DNA from: CAYWGR01 sp964458015
Lineage (GTDB): Bacteria > Planctomycetota > Planctomycetia > Pirellulales > Thermoguttaceae
Reading direction: 5' to 3'
Assembly (NCBI GenBank): GCA_964458015.1
Contig: CAYWGR010000058.1
Coordinates: forward strand, 1 to 29,224
Length of the DNA stretch: 29,224 nucleotides
Shown here: positions 23,849 through 29,224 of the stretch, in pieces
Numbering within the stretch: the stretch's first letter is position 1
Layout: every line of letters begins with the position of its first letter
Made by a program: the position numbers and the translations under genes
The notes under the pieces: model-generated
Seen by the model: the letters and a program-made list of their open reading frames with translations, nothing else
The model's database searches: none
Told to the model about the DNA's origin: nothing

Positions 23849-26464
23849 TCAGGCCGAAAGCAGCTTCTCAATCTCGTGTCGGGCGGTTTCGAGGGCTTCG
23901 GGCAGCTTGTCGGGCAGTTTGCCGCCGGCTTGAGCCATGTCGGACCGTCCGCCGCCGCCGCCTTGCACCACGGCCGACGCTGCTTTGATCCACTTCACAG
24001 CGTCCAACCCTCGTTCGACCAGATCGCGGCTTAAACCGGCGATCAAGGTGACCTTCTTTTCTTCTTCCTGCCGATTGGCCAGCAGAATGGCCACGGGCGA
24101 GGCCTTGCGGCGAATCAAATCGATCATTTGTCGCAGGTCGTTGGGGCCTCCGCCTACTTCGGCGATCACGATTTTCACACCGCCGACGTCGGCCGCTTCT
24201 TCGACAAGCTGCTCGACCGTGGGGCCGCCCTTCGGACCGGCGGCCGCTTGCTTCTTCAGTTGACGAATTTCCTTGGCCAAGGCTTCAATCCGCTCGGGCA
24301 ATTCCTCGGGCGGAACCCGCAACAAACCAGAAGCGCGATTCAATGCGTTTTGGATGCGGCGAATGCTTTCCATCGCCCCGCGGCCGGTTTGGGCCGTGAT
24401 GCGGCGGGTGCCGGCGGCCACGCTTTCCTCACCGATGATCTTGAAGACGCCTACCTGGGCGATATTCGTCAAATGCGTGCCGCCGCAAAGTTCCTTGCTG
24501 AAATCGCCGATCGACACCACGCGAACGATGTCGGGATACTTTTCTCCGAATAGCATCGTGGCGCCGGCCTTGCGGGCGTCGGCCAACGGCAGATTCTGGC
24601 AACTGACCGCTTCACCTTCAAGAATCTTCGCGTTGACCTCGTTCTCGATCTGGATCAACTGCTCGGCCGTGACGGACGAGGGATTGGCAAAATCGAACCG
24701 CAGCCAATCGTCGTCCACCTTCGAGCCTTGCTGCAAGGCATGTTTGCCCAAATGTTTTTGCAACGCATAATGGAGCAAGTGCGTTGCCGAGTGGGCGCGC
24801 CGGATGCCTTGGCGGCGCGAGGCGTCTACTCGGGCGGTGGCCGTAGCGCCGAGATCAATGCGGCCTTCGCGCAAATGACCATAGTGGAGCGTAAATGAGC
24901 CGTCAACCTGCGAGTCGATCACCTCGAAGAGGAATGCAGGTCCGAGGATTTCGCCGCGGTCGCCCACCTGTCCGCCCATTTCGCCGTAGAAAGGCGTTTT
25001 GTCGAGCACGACAACGATGGGATGCTCATGATCGACTTCGTCGATGTGCTCGCAAAGCTGATCGCCCGAGATCATGCCAATCACCTTGGCGTCGGTCGTT
25101 TCGATGGTTTCATAACCGAGGAAGCGGCTGCCGTGCAGGGCTTTTTTCAAGCCTTCCAGCGGATCATGGCGGAACAGTTCCACCTTTTGCCCGCCGCCCG
25201 ACTCGATGCCGTGCTGCTCCATTTGCTCGCGGAAGCCTTTCCAATCGAAGGCGAAATTCCGCTCGGCGGCCAGCGTTTCGAACAATTCCGGCGGGAAACC
25301 GTGGGTTTGGAACATGTCGGCGGCTTCGGCCCCCGAAACGACCCCGCGACGCTGCTGCTTCATCTGGTCGAAAATGCGTTGGATGCGGTCGAGACCGCCG
25401 TCAACCGTGGCCAGGAAGTTCGCTTCTTCCTTCTCGATCACATTGGCCACGGTGGCTACCGTTTCGCTAAGCTCGGGGTAGGGCGCCTTCATCAGATCGG
25501 CGACTTTCTCGACAAGCTTGTGCAGGAACGGATCGCGAACGCCCATCTGGCGGCCGTCCAATACCGCGCGGCGCAACAGCCGGCGAATCACGTAGCCCTG
25601 TTTCTTATTGCCGGGATACACGGTTTCATGCACGGCGAACGAACACGCCCGAACGTGGTCGGCAATGCGGCGCAAACGGCGGCCGTTCTCGTCGGCCGGC
25701 TCGTAACGCACGCCGCACACCTCGGCCGCGGCCTCGACCAGCGGGCGAAGGATGTCGATATGGAAATTCGTATCGACGCCTTGCAACACGGCGGCCGTTC
25801 GCTCTAGGCCCATGCCGGTGTCGATGTTCTTGCTGGGCAGCGGACGCAAATTGTTGGGCGGATTGCCCACGCGATTGAATTGCGTGAACACCAAGTTCCA
25901 AATTTCGACCTCGCCGAATGGCGTGTGAAAATAAATTTCGCTGCAAGGACCGCAAACGCCGTCGGGCCCTTGGCTGGGGGCGTTGGCCGGCCAGAAGTTT
26001 TCGTCCTCGCCAAGCCGTTGCAGTTTTTCCGGCGGCAGCTTGATTTCGTTCAGCCAAATGCCGGCCGCTTCGTCGTCGTCGAGATAAATCGTGGCCGACA
26101 GTTTCTCGGGATCTAAAGCGAGCCATTTCTTGTCGGTCAAGAATTCCCACGCCCAGTGGATGGCTTCGCGCTTGAAATAATCGCCGAAGCTGAAATTGCC
26201 CAGCATCTCGAAGAACGTGTGGTGATAAGCCGTCCGGCCGACGTTGTCGATATCGCCCGTACGAAGGCATTTTTGACAGGTCGTTGCCCGGGTGAAGTCT
26301 ACCTTGCAGCGGCCGAGGAAATGATCCTTGAATTGGTTCATACCAGCCGGGGTGAACAACACCGAGGGATCCCAGCGGGGCACCAGCACGTCGCTGGGTC
26401 GGCGGATGCACCCCTTCGCTTCAAAAAATGCCAGGTATTTCTCACGTAGTTCGTTCGTTTTCAT
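23849..26464 (-). CDS. alaS: Alanyl-tRNA synthetase
   Basis: 871 residues, start ATG 26464 (MKTNELREKYLAFFEAKG); in-frame codons upstream of it are not AlaRS-like. The class II catalytic core is at the N-terminus (RWDPSVLFTPAGMNQFKDHF, TGMGLERTAAVLQG). The editing domain has the zinc ligands HSATH (His558, His562) and CGGTH (Cys660, His664), and the C-terminal C-Ala domain ends with GGGGRSDMAQAGG, a Gly-rich motif. It charges tRNA-Ala and hydrolyses Ser/Gly-tRNA-Ala. Length is normal for bacteria. No Shine-Dalgarno site is seen. It lies 225 bases downstream of recJ and has its own promoter candidate. Confidence 0.97.
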   Translation of the reverse strand: MKTNELREKYLAFFEAKGCIRRPSDVLVPRWDPSVLFTPAGMNQFKDHFLGRCKVDFTRATTCQKCLRTGDIDNVGRTAYHHTFFEMLGNFSFGDYFKREAIHWAWEFLTDKKWLALDPEKLSATIYLDDDEAAGIWLNEIKLPPEKLQRLGEDENFWPANAPSQGPDGVCGPCSEIYFHTPFGEVEIWNLVFTQFNRVGNPPNNLRPLPSKNIDTGMGLERTAAVLQGVDTNFHIDILRPLVEAAAEVCGVRYEPADENGRRLRRIADHVRACSFAVHETVYPGNKKQGYVIRRLLRRAVLDGRQMGVRDPFLHKLVEKVADLMKAPYPELSETVATVANVIEKEEANFLATVDGGLDRIQRIFDQMKQQRRGVVSGAEAADMFQTHGFPPELFETLAAERNFAFDWKGFREQMEQHGIESGGGQKVELFRHDPLEGLKKALHGSRFLGYETIETTDAKVIGMISGDQLCEHIDEVDHEHPIVVVLDKTPFYGEMGGQVGDRGEILGPAFLFEVIDSQVDGSFTLHYGHLREGRIDLGATATARVDASRRQGIRRAHSATHLLHYALQKHLGKHALQQGSKVDDDWLRFDFANPSSVTAEQLIQIENEVNAKILEGEAVSCQNLPLADARKAGATMLFGEKYPDIVRVVSIGDFSKELCGGTHLTNIAQVGVFKIIGEESVAAGTRRITAQTGRGAMESIRRIQNALNRASGLLRVPPEELPERIEALAKEIRQLKKQAAAGPKGGPTVEQLVEEAADVGGVKIVIAEVGGGPNDLRQMIDLIRRKASPVAILLANRQEEEKKVTLIAGLSRDLVERGLDAVKWIKAASAVVQGGGGGRSDMAQAGGKLPDKLPEALETARHEIEKLLSA

Positions 26465-26523
26465 GGTAATTGCAGCGTTAAGCCGTGGCTTGTTCACCCG
26501 ATGGCGAAATGGTCGAATCCTAC

Positions 26524-26552
26524 ATCATATCCGGCGGAACGAAATCTGAAAA
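26524..26552 (-). promoter_or_regulatory. Candidate promoter of alaS
   Basis: On the minus strand TTTTCA (26547-26552) and TATGAT (26524-26529) are spaced by 17 bases, about 60 bases before the alaS start. I saw no T-box-like structure in the leader. Confidence 0.45.
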
Positions 26553-26689
26553 GTGGAACTCTTGGGGTTGCCATGCCCCCTATGGCGGTCGATAACAGCC
26601 GTATTTCCAAGAATAGACACAATCCGCGTAAGGTAGGGAGATATGAAAAACTAAAAATTGGGAAAAGTCATCGTCAACACGATACCCAA

Positions 26690-28462
26690 TCAGCAAGAAG
26701 TGGCCGTCGTGGGGCGCCAATCGACGAGATGCAGCTCGACGCTTTGCCGGCCGCGAAAATTGTTGATGATGGGGCGAAAAGCTACGTCTAAGGCGCCGTC
26801 AACGGCGGCCAGTTCGTCGGCCCAATCGCCGCCGCCAAAGGCCACGGCCCGCAGTGTCACGCCGTGCTGGGCCAGCATCAGCGACAAATGATGGCCGCTC
26901 GCGCCGATCGGTTTCGGCGGACCGGACAGCGTTACGCCGGTCGCACAAAGCAGGGGCCGTGCATTGCCTTGACCAAATGGCGCGAGCCGCTCGATTTGTT
27001 GCACGGTCTGAAGCGTAAACGCGCTCAGGGGGGCTTCGACATCGATAAAAAGCTCGGCCACGCGCTGCTCGGCCGAAATTTGCGATGCAGCCACGTCGCA
27101 AAACGCGCCGCGAAAGCCCTCGACCTGCTGTTCTTCAATTTTCAGGCCTGCTGCGGCTGCATGACCGCCGTGGGCGATCAAAAATTCACCGCACTCGGCC
27201 AAGGCCGCGTGGAGATTGAAGCCCGGAATGCTTCGAGCTGAGCCGACACCTGGCCGCAAACCAGTTTTATCCCACGAGATCATGACCACGGGCCGGTGGA
27301 AACGGTCGGCCAAGCGCCCGGCGACAATGCCGATCACCCCGGGGTGCCAGTCGTGATCGGCCAACACCAGCGCGGCGTCCTCGGCCGGATCGAATTCCTC
27401 CTTGGCCTGTTTGGCGGCAGCCAATTGGATGCTCCGCTCCAGGGTTTGCCGCGTCGTGTTCAGACCATCGATATATTGGGCCAATTCTTGAGCCCGATCC
27501 GGCCGATCGGTAATCAAAAGTTCGACGGCCAATTGCGGCTGGCCAAGCCGGCCGGCAGCGTTCAGGCGGGGAGCAATTTGAAAGCCTAAATCCTCGGCAT
27601 CCAATCGCGTTCGCCCATCAGGCTGACGGCGCGGCTCCACCTTGGCAATGCTCATCAGCGTGGCTAGACCCAACGTGGGCCGAGTGGCCAAGCTTTCAAG
27701 GCCATGACGAACTAAGACGCGGTTTTCATCGACCAAAGGTACTACGTCGGCCACTGTGCCCAGTGCAGCCAGTCCCACGGCCTGCACCAGAAAATCTTTC
27801 ATGGGCTGCCCGACGCGCTTGGCCCCGCTGGCCTGTTGGCACAGCGCCCAGGCCAATTTCATCGCGACGCCCGAGCCGCTCAAGCCGGCAAACGGATAAT
27901 CGCCGCCGGGCAAATGCGGATGCACAATGGCCACGGCCTCGGGCAGCCGAGTGCCGGGCTCGTGGTGGTCGGTCACGATCAGTTCGATGCCCAACTCCCG
28001 TGCCAACGCGGCTTCCTCGATGCTGGCAATTCCGCAATCGACCGTCACGAGCAATTCCGTTTTGTCGGCTGCCAGCGTGCGGATGGCCTCGCAGTTGAGC
28101 CCATAGCCTTCGTCCACGCGATGCGGCACGTAGTAGCGAACGTCTGCTCCAAGCAGCTTAAGGCAGAGCCAAAGAATCGCCGTGCCGGTCATGCCGTCCA
28201 CGTCGTAATCGCCGTAGACGACGATCTTGCGATGGTCCTTTACCGCGGAGTGAATGTGGTTAGCGGCCTCGCTACAGCCGGGCAATAGCCCCGGATCGCG
28301 CAGCGAGGAAAGCTTGGGATCGAGGAAATCCCTTGCCTGATCGGGATCGCTGACGCCGCGGCAGACCAATAACTCGGCCACCACCGCCGGAATCCTCGCG
28401 GCGCGTTCCAGGGCCGCAATGCGGGCCGAATCGTGCGGATGGATGCGCCAGCGCTTAGACAT
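26690..28462 (-). CDS. recJ: Single-stranded-DNA-specific exonuclease RecJ
   Basis: 590 residues. The DHH-family motifs are clear: DYDVDGMTGT (Asp85, Asp87, Asp89), VTVDCGIAS, TDHHEPG (Asp165-His166-His167), GTVADVVPL, and the DHHA1 block near SARSIPGFNLHAAL and AHGGHAAAAGL with its GGH. The OB-fold-like C-terminus contains RLAPFGQGNARPLL. RecJ degrades single-stranded DNA 5' to 3' in RecF-pathway recombination, mismatch repair and base-excision repair. Length is typical. The ATG at 28462 is the only start ahead of the conserved N-terminal region, and there is no Shine-Dalgarno site. It lies downstream of rpmG on the same strand and upstream of alaS. Confidence 0.95.
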   Translation of the reverse strand: MSKRWRIHPHDSARIAALERAARIPAVVAELLVCRGVSDPDQARDFLDPKLSSLRDPGLLPGCSEAANHIHSAVKDHRKIVVYGDYDVDGMTGTAILWLCLKLLGADVRYYVPHRVDEGYGLNCEAIRTLAADKTELLVTVDCGIASIEEAALARELGIELIVTDHHEPGTRLPEAVAIVHPHLPGGDYPFAGLSGSGVAMKLAWALCQQASGAKRVGQPMKDFLVQAVGLAALGTVADVVPLVDENRVLVRHGLESLATRPTLGLATLMSIAKVEPRRQPDGRTRLDAEDLGFQIAPRLNAAGRLGQPQLAVELLITDRPDRAQELAQYIDGLNTTRQTLERSIQLAAAKQAKEEFDPAEDAALVLADHDWHPGVIGIVAGRLADRFHRPVVMISWDKTGLRPGVGSARSIPGFNLHAALAECGEFLIAHGGHAAAAGLKIEEQQVEGFRGAFCDVAASQISAEQRVAELFIDVEAPLSAFTLQTVQQIERLAPFGQGNARPLLCATGVTLSGPPKPIGASGHHLSLMLAQHGVTLRAVAFGGGDWADELAAVDGALDVAFRPIINNFRGRQSVELHLVDWRPTTATSC

Positions 28463-28598
28463 GGGAGTGCTTATTGGTGTTTGCTTGGATAATGAACCGG
28501 CTCGTTATCGTATTCGGCTCATTCTCCGGCCATCCGTTGATTGGCCTGGGGTCATTCGCCGTGCAAACGTCCATGGTGGGCCGTGATTAGTATCAGAT

Positions 28599-28633
28599 CA
28601 CTAACCACTAGCCACTAACCACTGGCCACTGCT
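28599..28633. repeat. CACTRRC heptad repeats next to rpmG stop
   Basis: Units CACTAAC, CACTAGC, CACTAAC, CACTGGC and CACTGCT run head to tail with a 7-base period, ending four bases from the rpmG stop. They share the units found at 17402-17422. Confidence 0.65.
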
Positions 28634-28637
28634 CCCG

Positions 28638-28802
28638 TTATTTCTTCTTCTCTGCGTGTTCCGTATGTTTGCGCAGACGGGGGCAATATTTTTTGATCAA
28701 CAACTTTTCACCGCCGGGCTTGCGCCGTATGGTGTAGTTATAGTCGCCCGTCTCTTTGCAAACCAAAAACACTACTTCTGCTTTTTTCTTGCTCTTCGCC
28801 AT
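28638..28802 (-). CDS. rpmG: 50S ribosomal protein L33
   Basis: 54 residues beginning MAKSKKKAEVVFLVCKETG. The L33 signature is visible in YNYTIRRKPGGEKLLIKKYC and PRLRKHTEH, with a Lys-rich end (EKKK). L33 is a small protein of the large ribosomal subunit near the E site. The zinc-type form has two CxxC pairs; here only Cys15 and Cys40 remain (CKET and CPRL), so zinc is probably not bound. GGAGA lies about 12 bases upstream of the ATG, and a promoter is readable at 28860-28888. It is the first gene of the leftward rpmG-recJ-alaS run. Confidence 0.93.
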   Translation of the reverse strand: MAKSKKKAEVVFLVCKETGDYNYTIRRKPGGEKLLIKKYCPRLRKHTEHAEKKK

Positions 28803-28859
28803 GCGAATGACTCTCCATACCCAACGGCAAACTCAACTTCCCGATAAAACAAACCGCTA

Positions 28860-28888
28860 ATTGTACTGACCTTTGCGGGAATTGTAAA
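28860..28888 (-). promoter_or_regulatory. Promoter of rpmG
   Basis: On the minus strand TTTACA (28883-28888) and TACAAT (28860-28865) are spaced by exactly 17 bases, giving a leader of about 50 bases before rpmG. Confidence 0.55.
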
Positions 28889-29004
28889 TGCAGGCATCGC
28901 CCACCCAAAATCACAAGTGCAAGAAAAACATGCCGAGAGCTACTATCCTGGCATAAATGCCGGCCTTGTCGTCGAGGCGACCCTCAATGCGAGGGGTGTT
29001 CTGC

Positions 29005-29034
29005 TTGTTCAAAACCTCATTGCTTTGGTATACT
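29005..29034 (+). promoter_or_regulatory. Promoter of the last gene
   Basis: TTGTTC (29005-29010) and TATACT (29029-29034) are spaced by 18 bases, about 65 bases before the ATG at 29101. Both boxes are nearly those of the recA promoter (TTGTTT/TATACT). Confidence 0.55.
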
Positions 29035-29100
29035 GCAGTCCTCTTGGCGTGGGGGATCTGCCAAGGGGTTCGGAAATCTTTCTTTCAAGGAGATCGGGTC

Positions 29101-29224
29101 ATGTCTTTGCGGCCGGGTTGGATCGCGTTGGGGTTGTTGGGCGTGTTTGTTCTTTCTTCGTTCGCCCCGGGCAAAGACGAAACGCCCGAGGAATTACTCA
29201 AAAGCCAGGGACTTCGCAAAGTCA
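29101..29224 (+). CDS. Exported protein of unknown function, N-terminal part (3' end outside window)
   Basis: Forty-one codons are visible. ATG 29101 has a strong ribosome binding site, AAGGAG at 29087-29092, eight bases upstream. The N-terminus is a Sec signal peptide (Arg near the start, then WIALGLLGVFVLSSFA), with cleavage probable near SFAPG. The mature start, KDETPEELLKSQGLRKV, is hydrophilic and helical. The pattern 'PEELLKSQGLRKV' recurs, from memory, in planctomycete secreted proteins of unknown function, so I do not name it. It is divergent from rpmG. Confidence 0.7.
   Translation, partial: MSLRPGWIALGLLGVFVLSSFAPGKDETPEELLKSQGLRKV

Noticed and set aside
24895..25807. Long plus-strand frames within alaS
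   Set aside because: They overlap an essential, well-conserved gene on the other strand and show no motif or RBS.
26465..26689. T-box or other riboswitch ahead of alaS
   Set aside because: No T-box sequence or specifier-like stem could be recognised.

Overview
The window reads as a chromosomal piece of a strictly or facultatively anaerobic, saccharolytic member of the Planctomycetota (Pirellulales-like is my best guess). The basis is a run of very large secreted glycosidase-like proteins of types I associate with that phylum, GTG/TTG starts and weak or absent Shine-Dalgarno sites on several genes, heptameric intergenic repeats, and an anaerobic NADH-linked [FeFe]-hydrogenase. No 16S or other decisive phylogenetic marker is present, so this assignment is an inference.

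Region 1 (1-12494, all plus strand) is a probable operon for degradation of a complex glycan. It holds the 3' end of a GH42-like gene, a 1388-residue multidomain protein (TIM barrel + DUF4838 + galactose-binding-like + CBM-like), a GH106-like protein, a Tat-exported DUF6259-like protein and a GH99/WbsX-like protein with two ConA-like domains. It ends in a short secreted ORF that looks truncated. All complete members carry export signals; no SusC/SusD, sulfatase or dedicated transporter is visible in the window.

Region 2 (12600-15950, plus) holds a SEC-C zinc-motif protein and a TPR protein with a duplicated DUF6930-like domain and a DUF7309-like C-terminus. A 400-base non-coding stretch follows with several hairpins and a likely terminator.

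Region 3 (16055-18395) is recA on the minus strand, with a readable promoter overlapped by a LexA-like dyad, and a divergent EamA-family exporter.

Region 4 (18597-23255, plus) encodes a trimeric HydB-HydA-HydC (HndC-HndD-HndA type) [FeFe]-hydrogenase. Such enzymes couple NADH and reduced ferredoxin to H2 (electron bifurcation/confurcation), which fits fermentation of the sugars released by region 1. HydB carries an additional thioredoxin-like [2Fe-2S] domain, and the hydA-hydC gap contains alternating complementary arms. Maturases HydE/F/G are not in the window.

Region 5 (23281-23812, plus) is a small RelE/ParE-type toxin-antitoxin pair behind an extended -10 promoter. Region 6 (23849-28802, minus) contains housekeeping genes read leftward as rpmG (L33, only 54 residues), recJ and alaS. 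The window closes with a promoter, a strong RBS and the first 41 codons of an exported protein on the plus strand.
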